Positions 1 to 5,605 of a stretch of 7,879 bases of DNA are shown in pieces. Location of the stretch: assembly GCA_027294925.1 (NCBI GenBank), contig JAPULM010000271.1:1-7879 (forward strand), given 5' to 3'. The position numbers and the translations under genes are program-made. The notes below the pieces were generated by a model. That model worked only from the letters and a program-made list of their open reading frames with translations. It ran no database searches and was not told the DNA's origin. Origin of the DNA: a bacterium. GTDB taxonomy: Bacteria > Tectomicrobia > Entotheonellia > Entotheonellales > Entotheonellaceae. How positions within the stretch are numbered: the first letter of the stretch is position 1; every line of letters begins with the position of its first letter.

Positions 1-73
1 GCTCAAGATCGCAGCGTTTACTCGTGGCTCGGGAGTATTTTGAGTGGATATGTAGATCAGCATAGAAGGCCAT
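1..73 (-). CDS. PHP-domain endonuclease Q-like protein (N-terminal fragment)
   Basis: The gene starts at the ATG at 73-71 and leaves the window at the left edge after 24 codons. The visible protein begins MAFYADLHIHSKYSRATSK and continues RCDLE. The Asp-Leu-His-Ile-His motif at residues 6-10 is the first metal-binding motif of PHP phosphoesterase domains. The following SKYSRATSK stretch is characteristic, from memory, of the large PHP proteins called endonuclease Q or (misleadingly) 'UvrD helicase', which cut DNA 5' of deaminated bases. A ribosome binding site (AAAGGTG, complement of 81-87) sits 7 bases before the ATG and fixes the start. The gene follows the methyltransferase stop by 79 bases on the same strand. 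The PHP assignment rests on a short but distinctive stretch. The repair role is inferred from the family, and other PHP phosphoesterases are possible. Confidence 0.72.
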   Translation of the reverse strand, partial: MAFYADLHIHSKYSRATSKRCDLE

Positions 74-89
74 AGAAAGGCACCTTTCT
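74..89 (-). promoter_or_regulatory. Hairpin covering the ribosome binding site of the PHP gene
   Basis: On the minus strand the 16 bases before the PHP start codon read AGAAAGGTGCCTTTCT. The two arms AGAAAG and CTTTCT pair perfectly over 6 bp with a GTGC loop. The purine-rich arm contains the Shine-Dalgarno sequence and the other arm is the spacer before the ATG. In RNA this would partly hide the ribosome binding site. It is not followed by a T run in either direction, so it does not look like a terminator. Function as a translational control element is inference; such a short stem could also be chance. Confidence 0.35.
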
Positions 90-152
90 TGTTCCCTGTT
101 GATAAGGACTGCAAGTCAAACCTCGATTATAAATTTTATGCTGCACGGTGAC

Positions 153-938
153 CTACATCGATATGCCAGTGGGCTTAATTCCCACGACGAGAAGCGCGTT
201 GTGCTTGAAGACAACCGTGGCGCCATCGGGTTGCAGGTTGATACCCGCCTCTATCCCCGCTTTGGCCAAGGTTTGCATGACTACGCGTAAGGGAGCAACG
301 CGCTCCGGCGCGTTCGTAATCCGCAGCCACTCGTCGAATTCGCGATGGTTGCTCCACGTTAAGCTTGATTGTATCTTAATGCCAGCTTTTGCAAGGTGAT
401 GTAGGGTTTCGCTTTGTGGCAGCATACGAACATGCGATGGGTCTCGGAGCGTTTCGAGCGCGTTATGCAGGGCCGCTTCTTCGGTGTTCTCGGAGGACAT
501 GACATCGACGATTACAAGGCGTCCGGATGGTTGGGTGACACGGGCCATTTCGTTTATAACAGCAGCGGGGTTCGAAAAGTGATGCAGGGCTGAGCGGTTC
601 ACCACTACGTCGAAGGTGGCATTAGCGAAAGGGAGTACTTCTGCTTGAGCGAGTGTACAGTGGACATTGCGGATGCCTGCATCAGCACAACGGCGCCGAG
701 TGCGGGTGAGCATGATGGGGGTGATATCGCAAGCAATAATGTCGCCTGCATCATGTGCCAAGGCTTCCGAGACAATACCTGGACCACAGGCTAGATCGAG
801 CACCCGCATGTGCCGAGTAAGGCCGCTTGCGTCTCGGATACGGGCAAGAATTTGTTCGTCAGTGAAGATTGCAGCCAAAGACATCGCCTCAGCCTGGCGC
901 GAGAACTCATGACGAATGCGCGTCAGATGATCAGACAT
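153..938 (-). CDS. Class I SAM-dependent methyltransferase (UbiE/YcgJ-like)
   Basis: This is a 261-residue cytosolic protein with a Rossmann-type SAM-binding core. Motif I is VLDLACGPG (residues 46-54). An acidic residue ends the second strand (D71 in ACDITP). The fourth strand is FDVVVNRSALHHF (109-121), where the ALHH sequence is typical of UbiE-like small-molecule methyltransferases. The fifth strand is GRLVIVDV (139-146). The C-terminal third carries no motif I recognise, so the methyl acceptor is unknown and cannot be named from context. The start at 938 is supported by a strong ribosome binding site (TGAGGT, complement of 945-950) with a 6-base spacer. The gene begins 36 bases after the sanA stop on the same strand, so the two are probably co-transcribed. 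There is no signal peptide or membrane segment. The family is certain; the substrate is not. Confidence 0.9.
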   Translation of the reverse strand: MSDHLTRIRHEFSRQAEAMSLAAIFTDEQILARIRDASGLTRHMRVLDLACGPGIVSEALAHDAGDIIACDITPIMLTRTRRRCADAGIRNVHCTLAQAEVLPFANATFDVVVNRSALHHFSNPAAVINEMARVTQPSGRLVIVDVMSSENTEEAALHNALETLRDPSHVRMLPQSETLHHLAKAGIKIQSSLTWSNHREFDEWLRITNAPERVAPLRVVMQTLAKAGIEAGINLQPDGATVVFKHNALLVVGIKPTGISM

Positions 939-974
939 GCGCTTACCTCATTCAACATAAAGTTTATCCAGCAG

Positions 975-1700
975 TTACAGGCTCAAGGATTTGTCGGGAT
1001 CCGTTGTCAGCCATAACGCTTGCCCAGATTCGTTCAAGCGAACTGCAATGGGTTTCCCGAGAAATTTCGGTTGTGCGTTTAGAATATGCACATCTAAAAA
1101 CGCTTTTGCTCTCGCGAAAACCTCGCGTAGGCGAACTTTAGTCGCGCCTGGTCCTTTTACATCTTGTACCGCAAAGCCGATCAGATTTACCCCTAACGCA
1201 TCACCCAAATAGATAGCGCGTTCGCAATGAAAGCGTTGCGATACCACAATCAGCGTTGCTTGTCCAAATACCGCTTTTGCACGGACCACTGAATCCAACG
1301 TGCGGAATCCGGCATAATCCAAGGTAATGAATTCTACCGGAACCCCAAGACGAACTAAATCACGTTTGATCATTTTGGGCTCGTTGTAGGCTCGTTGTGC
1401 GTTATCGCCACTTACGAGAATGGCACGGACAGCCCCGGAGAAGAACAGTTCCGCTGCTGCTTCAATGCGATGTAGATAGAATAGGTTGACGCGCCTATGT
1501 GCATACTTGGAGGTGCCGAGGAGTAACGCGACTGGCCGCCGCGGCACTACCCGTGTATCAGTGAAGATTCGACCTTGGGCCTGCGCGGTAACATGACGGT
1601 CATGCCAGATGATAAATCCGGCAACCAACGACAGCAAGACGGCAGCGTAGCTTGTCGCCCAGGCTAATTGTTTGGCAAGTTTCACACGTTTGTTGCGCAT
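975..1700 (-). CDS. sanA: SanA-like DUF218 membrane-anchored envelope protein
   Basis: The proposed protein has 241 residues, close to the 239 of E. coli SanA. A short basic N-terminus (MRNKRVKLAKQ) precedes one hydrophobic segment at about residues 12-32, a signal anchor placing the domain in the periplasm. The DUF218 (YdcF/SanA) core shows LLLGTSKY (59-66), LVSGDN (95-100), NEP (106-108), LDYAGFRTLDS (127-137) and SQRFHCERA (154-162), all close to E. coli SanA. SanA limits envelope entry of vancomycin, notably at high temperature, and has been linked to barrier function; the molecular activity is not settled. The frame stays open upstream to a TTG at 1784, with ATGs at 1772 and 1718. I chose the ATG at 1700 because it gives the normal length and signal anchor, although its ribosome binding site (GAAG) is weak. 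The methyltransferase gene follows 36 bases later. Confidence 0.88.
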   Translation of the reverse strand: MRNKRVKLAKQLAWATSYAAVLLSLVAGFIIWHDRHVTAQAQGRIFTDTRVVPRRPVALLLGTSKYAHRRVNLFYLHRIEAAAELFFSGAVRAILVSGDNAQRAYNEPKMIKRDLVRLGVPVEFITLDYAGFRTLDSVVRAKAVFGQATLIVVSQRFHCERAIYLGDALGVNLIGFAVQDVKGPGATKVRLREVFARAKAFLDVHILNAQPKFLGKPIAVRLNESGQALWLTTDPDKSLSL

Positions 1701-1729
1701 TACTTCAATATTGGGCATGAGAGAAATGA

Positions 1730-1747
1730 ATGACAACGATCTGTCAT
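1730..1747. promoter_or_regulatory. Possible operator: ATGACA-N6-TGTCAT palindrome upstream of sanA
   Basis: Perfect 6-base arms (1730-1735 and 1742-1747) flank a 6-base centre, the geometry of a site for a dimeric regulator. Two further copies of the half-site lie upstream, TGACA at 1779-1783 and TGTCA at 1810-1814. The palindrome lies 30-47 bases before the chosen sanA start. No regulator is encoded in the window, so the binding protein is unknown. If sanA starts further upstream, this would lie inside the coding sequence and the reading would fail. Confidence 0.3.
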
Positions 1748-1763
1748 CTCCCACTGGCTTGGT

Positions 1764-1796
1764 ACGTTGCATCCTAAATGACAAGGATGGTAACGT
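1764..1796. repeat. Interrupted hairpin upstream of sanA
   Basis: ACGTT (1764-1768) pairs with AACGT (1792-1796), and CATCCT (1770-1775) pairs with AGGATG (1784-1789). This gives 11 pairs around a small internal loop and an 8-base terminal loop. It may be part of the sanA leader RNA or a DNA-level regulatory site. It lacks a T tract on either side, so it is not a canonical intrinsic terminator. The function is unknown. Confidence 0.35.
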
Positions 1797-1914
1797 TCTT
1801 GAAGCTTTCTGTCACTTGTAAATCTGGTGGCAGATAGGATGCTGCATGCTATTTGTACAGTCGGGCGGCAGTCCTTGAGTGCTGCTAAATGTCGAATCAG
1901 TTTTGAAATCAATG

Positions 1915-2017
1915 GACTCCGGCCCGCTAAATTGGCAGGCAGAGTAGAGCTAATGCGGATTTCGGAATTGAAGATCAAGGGTTTATTCCGCAATCCGCAA
2001 TTTCCAAGCCCGGAGTC
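1915..2017. repeat. Nested inverted repeat, possibly a small mobile or REP-like element
   Basis: The outer arms GACTCCGG (1915-1922) and CCGGAGTC (2010-2017) are perfect complements. Inside them, TGCGGATTTCGGAAT (1954-1968) pairs with ATTCCGCAATCCGCA (1985-1999), 14 of 15 positions, around a 16-base loop. The whole element spans 103 bases between two genes. The two-level palindrome resembles intergenic palindromic repeats or a degraded miniature inverted-repeat element. There is no clear flanking target duplication and no T run after the stem, so neither a recent insertion nor an intrinsic terminator is supported. A structured RNA at the 3' end of the purL transcript is a further possibility. 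Confidence 0.55.
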
Positions 2018-2064
2018 GATATGTGAAAATTTATGGTCAAGTGCTTATGATGACTGTGATGATG

Positions 2065-2580
2065 TTAGTGCTCGCTGAATTCAGCTTCTTGGAAGGTTAA
2101 GATCTGGGCATTACGCGTCGTCCATTGGTTGTTGAGCAATTTGCTCCAAGCGAACACTAATGTGAAGCATGATTGCGTTTGTCCCTGTTCGTTTTGTCTT
2201 GTCAATGGCTGGATGTCGACATACTTGATGGGCCACTCATACGATTTTACATCACGCAGGTCAAAACAGAAATCTTTGATGTTTTTAAATGCGCATCTGA
2301 CTATACGGTGGTGTGGCTGGGTTCCGTGTTGATAATCGTAGTGTGCGATGTCGATGCGTGCGTCAAAACATCCGGTTAAACGGTGGACGATATCTGTTAC
2401 GCTTGCTCCCTCTTGTACAAAGGAATCGTGGGAATGCAGGGCGACATGCTGTATAAAACCATCATGGAAGCCGTTGAAGTAATCTAGAATCTGCTTGGCT
2501 TCGATTTCCGTTGTCAAAAGTGACACTTGTGCATCCTCATCAATACGGGTGAGGCCGCTGTCTTGTTGATGGAAGTTCAC
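2065..2580 (-). CDS. Uncharacterised protein downstream of purL
   Basis: I do not recognise this 171-residue protein. It has no signal peptide or membrane segment and is rich in alternating hydrophobic stretches suggesting beta strands, for example QSCFTLVFAW (136-145) and NAQILTF (157-163). The N-terminal half contains ILDYFNGFHDGFIQHVAL (31-48) and DIAHYDY (77-83), with many His and aromatic residues. The GTG start at 2580 has only AGAG touching it. A second GTG at 2526 (residue 19) has GAGGA (complement of 2534-2538) at a 7-base spacing, so the true protein may have 153 residues. It begins 30 bases after purL on the same strand and is probably co-transcribed. Its base composition is lower than that of purL (44% G+C over 2221-2400, against 55% over 3361-3540), which may hint at a different origin. 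The open frame and operon position support a real gene; no function is assigned. Confidence 0.7.
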   Translation of the reverse strand: MNFHQQDSGLTRIDEDAQVSLLTTEIEAKQILDYFNGFHDGFIQHVALHSHDSFVQEGASVTDIVHRLTGCFDARIDIAHYDYQHGTQPHHRIVRCAFKNIKDFCFDLRDVKSYEWPIKYVDIQPLTRQNEQGQTQSCFTLVFAWSKLLNNQWTTRNAQILTFQEAEFSEH

Positions 2581-2610
2581 CTCTGAAAATCGTCACGGTG
2601 TACCCATGGC

Positions 2611-5580
2611 CTACCAGCGCAGTGGTTGTTGCCAGGCTTCTTTCAGGGCGTTAATATCGCTACGGATGACGGTGGCTCCCGCTAGACCGACAACGGCAAA
2701 GGTTGACGTGTCGAGGGCACGACCTATCTCGCCCATGGCGCACACGCTCATTACCTGGTAAAATGCCTCGCGATGCCGGAGCGGCACGGTGACCACAAAG
2801 CGGCTGGCGGTTTCGGCATACAGGAGGGTATCGTCACGAGTGATATCGGGCTCGCGTGGCATGGCGCGGAGGTCGAGCTGCATCCCGCTGCCGCCAGCAA
2901 AGGCCATCTCGGCGGCGGCAACGCCAAAACCGCCGTCAGAGCAGTCGTGACAGGCGTTGACCAGGCCACGCTCGATGGCTTGTGAAAGTGCCTCGTACAG
3001 CGTACGTGCCTGCTCGGCGTTTACTTTGGGGACACGGTTGCCGATGGTGTTGTGCAGGGCGTAGTACTCGGAAGCGCCAAGTTCATCGCGGGTCTCACCT
3101 AGGATGAAAACCAGGTCGCCGGGTTGTTTGACGTCCATGGTAATTGCTTTGCGGACATCCGGCATACGGGCGATAACGGAAAACAGCAGCGTTGGCGGCA
3201 CGGAGATTTTCGTATCGCCGATCTGGTAATCGTTTTTCATGCTGTCTTTGCCGGAAATGCACGGCACGCCGTAGGCGGTGCAGTAGTCGTACAGCGCTTG
3301 ATTGGCGCGCACCAGCTGCGCTAGTTTGTAAGGACCATCAGGGGTTTTATCGGAAAATACGGGGTCGGGCCAGCAGAAGTTGTCAAGACCGGCAATATGG
3401 CCGAGGCCGCCACCAACGGCAATGACATTGCGAATGGCTTCATCAATAGCATTGGCGGCCATGTGGTAAGTGTCGATGTCGCTATAACGCGGACAGATGC
3501 CGTTGGCTACAATGACGCCTTCCATACTATCTAGCAATGGCCGTAACACGGCGGCATCAGCGGGGCCGTCGTCGTGTTTACCGACCAGCGGCTTGATGAC
3601 GCTACGTCCCTGAACTTCATGGTCGTATTGCCGGATGACCCACTCTTTGCTGCAGATATTCAAACGTCCCAGCATTTGTAACAACGACTCGGTAAGATCG
3701 GCCGGGCAGGGGAACGACGGCTCGGGATGCTCAGGCGGCTGCCAGTGAGCCTGTAGACGCATCTCGGGCAGGCCATCGTGCAGAAACGCCATGTCGAGTA
3801 GGGCCACGGTCTCGTCGTCGTACAGGATATGAAACAATCCGGTATCCGTATAGGTGCCCAGAGGGGTGGCTTCTACATCACGTTTGGTGGCCAGTTGCAG
3901 AAAAGCGTCTAGATGATGTGGTGGCACGGCCAGGGTCATACGTTCCTGGGATTCTGACAGCAAAATCTCCCACGGATCAAGACCGGGATATTTCAACGGT
4001 GCGCGCTCCAGATGTAGCTTGCAGCCGTTGCTGGACTGAGCCATTTCGCCGACCGATGAAGATAAACCACCGGCGCCATTGTCGGTGATGCAGGTATAGA
4101 GTTGTTGATCACGCGCTTCGAGCAACAACTCAAACATTTTTTTCTGAGTGATCGGATCACCAATCTGGACCGCTGAAGCGGGTGAAACTTCGCTGAGTTC
4201 ACGCGACGAAAACGTCGCGCCGTGAATGCCGTCTTTGCCAATACGGCCGCCAACCATGACAATATGATCACCCGGATTGGCGCGTTTGATATGTGTGGGT
4301 TCACCATTGATCTCAGCCGGCATCAGGCCTCCGGTACCGCAGAAGACCAGGGGCTTACCTAAGAACCGTTCATCGAAAATGACGGCGCCGTTGATATCTG
4401 GTATACCACTCTGGTTGGCGCCGTCTTTAATGCCGCGGTGCACGCCTTTGAAGACACGCTTGGGGTGCAGCAGACGCGGCGGCAGCGGTTTGGCATAATC
4501 TGGCGGCGCGAAGCACAGCACGTCGGTGTTGAAGAGCAACTGGGAACCCTTGCCGGTGCCGAATGGGTCGCGGTTGACCCCGACGATGCCGGTGATGGCG
4601 CCGCCGTACGGATCAAGAGCGGCAGGCGTATTGTGGGTCTCGACTTTCATCACCAGATTCCATTGGTCATTAAATTTAATCACCCCGGCGTTGTCGTGAA
4701 AAACCGATAGCAACCAATCCACCCGTTGTCCAATCTCGTCCGTGGCGCGAACAATATAGCTCTTGAATAGGCTGCGGATGGTTGTTTCCTGACCTTGCTC
4801 ATCCCGGTAATGAATCGTGCTGTTGAAAATTTTATGTTTGCAATGTTCCGACCAGGTTTGGGCCAAAGCTTCCAGTTCCACATCTGTGGGCTCAGGTTGT
4901 AAGCCGTAGCCTTGGCGTTGTGCTTGTGCCTGACGGAAGTAGGCTTGCAGCGCTTGCATCTCGGAGAGATCCAGAGAGAGGAACCTCTCTTGGCTGATGT
5001 GCATAAGCGTGCCAGAATCACGATCGAGAGAGATGGCTTCAACCTGTGGCGGTTTATCAACGCCGGCAACCGGGGGGGGGAGGAATGCTTCGATGCTGTC
5101 GTGCCAGTCGGCGGCTGCCGTGATGCGCCACTGATGGATGAGAGGGTTGGCTAGGTTTTCAGTAACGATGCGTTCAACCTCGTGATGCTGTATATGGCCC
5201 TGCAGTAGGTAGAGATGTGACGTATAGATGGTGCCCAGCAGCGGCCTGCTACGAATATCCTGCAAGGCTTCTGTTGCCGTTCGTCCGATGTTGTCGGTCA
5301 TACCGGGGAGGAAGCCTACTTGTATAATCCAGTCGCAATCCACCGGCGGGCGTCGGTTCCAGTAGGACTCTTGCACAACGGCATCGGTAAAGAGATACTG
5401 ACGAGCGTCTTCAAGATCGCTGGGGGTGATGGGGGCATGAATCGTGTAGAGCGACGCGGTTCGCACCGCTGCCACTGATAAATCCAGATCGGTCCGCAGG
5501 GTTTGTTGCAGCGCTTCACCCCGTATGTCTGGCATTGAGGCGCGTGTGGTTGCGACGAGAACATGTACCTGCTTCTCCAC
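2611..5580 (-). CDS. purL: Phosphoribosylformylglycinamidine synthase, PurS-PurL fusion without glutaminase
   Basis: The enzyme converts FGAR plus ATP and ammonia to FGAM, the fourth step of purine synthesis, in the cytosol. The chosen protein has 989 residues. Two PurS-like units come first (about 4-75 and 84-152), ending near LANPLIHQW, then a proline linker (168-170) and the PurL core. Core motifs are WSEHCKHK (243-250), KVETHNTP (312-319) with the conserved His, DGIHGATFSS (450-459), TDNGAGGLSSSVGE (499-512), SESQERM (542-548), SGKDSMKN (776-783) and HDCSDGG (878-884). The protein ends after this core, so unlike E. coli PurL (about 1295 residues) it has no glutaminase and should depend on a separate PurQ. 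The GTG at 5580 is chosen for its GAGGAGG ribosome binding site 5 bases upstream. ATGs at 5598 and 5646 lack one, and 5646 would overlap pyrG by 41 bases. It follows pyrG by 25 bases. Confidence 0.95.
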   Translation of the reverse strand: MEKQVHVLVATTRASMPDIRGEALQQTLRTDLDLSVAAVRTASLYTIHAPITPSDLEDARQYLFTDAVVQESYWNRRPPVDCDWIIQVGFLPGMTDNIGRTATEALQDIRSRPLLGTIYTSHLYLLQGHIQHHEVERIVTENLANPLIHQWRITAAADWHDSIEAFLPPPVAGVDKPPQVEAISLDRDSGTLMHISQERFLSLDLSEMQALQAYFRQAQAQRQGYGLQPEPTDVELEALAQTWSEHCKHKIFNSTIHYRDEQGQETTIRSLFKSYIVRATDEIGQRVDWLLSVFHDNAGVIKFNDQWNLVMKVETHNTPAALDPYGGAITGIVGVNRDPFGTGKGSQLLFNTDVLCFAPPDYAKPLPPRLLHPKRVFKGVHRGIKDGANQSGIPDINGAVIFDERFLGKPLVFCGTGGLMPAEINGEPTHIKRANPGDHIVMVGGRIGKDGIHGATFSSRELSEVSPASAVQIGDPITQKKMFELLLEARDQQLYTCITDNGAGGLSSSVGEMAQSSNGCKLHLERAPLKYPGLDPWEILLSESQERMTLAVPPHHLDAFLQLATKRDVEATPLGTYTDTGLFHILYDDETVALLDMAFLHDGLPEMRLQAHWQPPEHPEPSFPCPADLTESLLQMLGRLNICSKEWVIRQYDHEVQGRSVIKPLVGKHDDGPADAAVLRPLLDSMEGVIVANGICPRYSDIDTYHMAANAIDEAIRNVIAVGGGLGHIAGLDNFCWPDPVFSDKTPDGPYKLAQLVRANQALYDYCTAYGVPCISGKDSMKNDYQIGDTKISVPPTLLFSVIARMPDVRKAITMDVKQPGDLVFILGETRDELGASEYYALHNTIGNRVPKVNAEQARTLYEALSQAIERGLVNACHDCSDGGFGVAAAEMAFAGGSGMQLDLRAMPREPDITRDDTLLYAETASRFVVTVPLRHREAFYQVMSVCAMGEIGRALDTSTFAVVGLAGATVIRSDINALKEAWQQPLRW
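5072..5080. repeat. Nine-base G/C homopolymer inside purL
   Basis: Nine G's in a row on the plus strand read as nine C's in purL, encoding the end of Leu167 and Pro168-170. They lie in the linker between the second PurS-like unit and the PurL core. Tracts of this length are prone to slippage. One extra C would meet a TGA stop within a few codons (reading P-G-C-R-R-stop). The frame here is intact as sequenced. Confidence 0.85.
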
Positions 5581-5585
5581 GCCAT

Positions 5586-5592
5586 CCTCCTC
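5586..5592 (-). promoter_or_regulatory. Ribosome binding site that sets the purL start
   Basis: The minus strand reads GAGGAGG followed by ATGGC and then GTG, a near-perfect Shine-Dalgarno sequence at a 5-base spacing. It lies in the 25-base gap between the pyrG stop (5606) and the purL GTG (5580). This favours the GTG over the upstream ATG at 5598, which is preceded by CCTGTCG. The closeness to the pyrG stop suggests translational coupling. Confidence 0.65.
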
Positions 5593-5605
5593 GGCCATCG
5601 ACAGG

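Larger units (their letters stand above)
1701..2064. other. Non-coding interval between the small gene and sanA
   Basis: This 364-base interval has no convincing gene on either strand. The short open frames here lack ribosome binding sites and any family-like sequence. It contains a nested inverted repeat (1915-2017), a hairpin (1764-1796) and a 6-6-6 palindrome (1730-1747), each listed separately. It separates the nucleotide-biosynthesis block from sanA and so should hold the end of the upstream transcript and the sanA promoter. I see no clear -35/-10 pair and no terminator with a T run. Part of the sanA-proximal end (1701-1784) could be coding if sanA starts upstream. Confidence 0.6.

Noticed and set aside
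74..89. Hairpin after the methyltransferase gene read as an intrinsic terminator
   Set aside because: No T run follows the stem on the minus strand, and the same bases form the ribosome binding site and spacer of the PHP gene start at 73.
99..399. Plus-strand open frames near the left edge
   Set aside because: They overlap the methyltransferase antisense, show no family-like sequence and have no supporting ribosome binding sites.
1701..1784. sanA start at the TTG at 1784 or the ATGs at 1772 and 1718
   Set aside because: These add 6-28 non-conserved residues before the signal anchor, and none has a well-placed ribosome binding site. The ATG at 1700 gives the family's usual length. Not excluded with certainty.
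1700..1993. Minus-strand 97-codon frame in the non-coding interval, and the plus-strand 83-codon frame at 1827-2078
   Set aside because: Both run through the nested inverted repeat, lack ribosome binding sites and recognisable motifs, and overlap sanA or the end of the small gene.
1915..2017. The inverted repeat as a classic terminator or as a recent insertion sequence
   Set aside because: No T tract follows the stem in either direction, no transposase frame is present and no clear target-site duplication flanks it.
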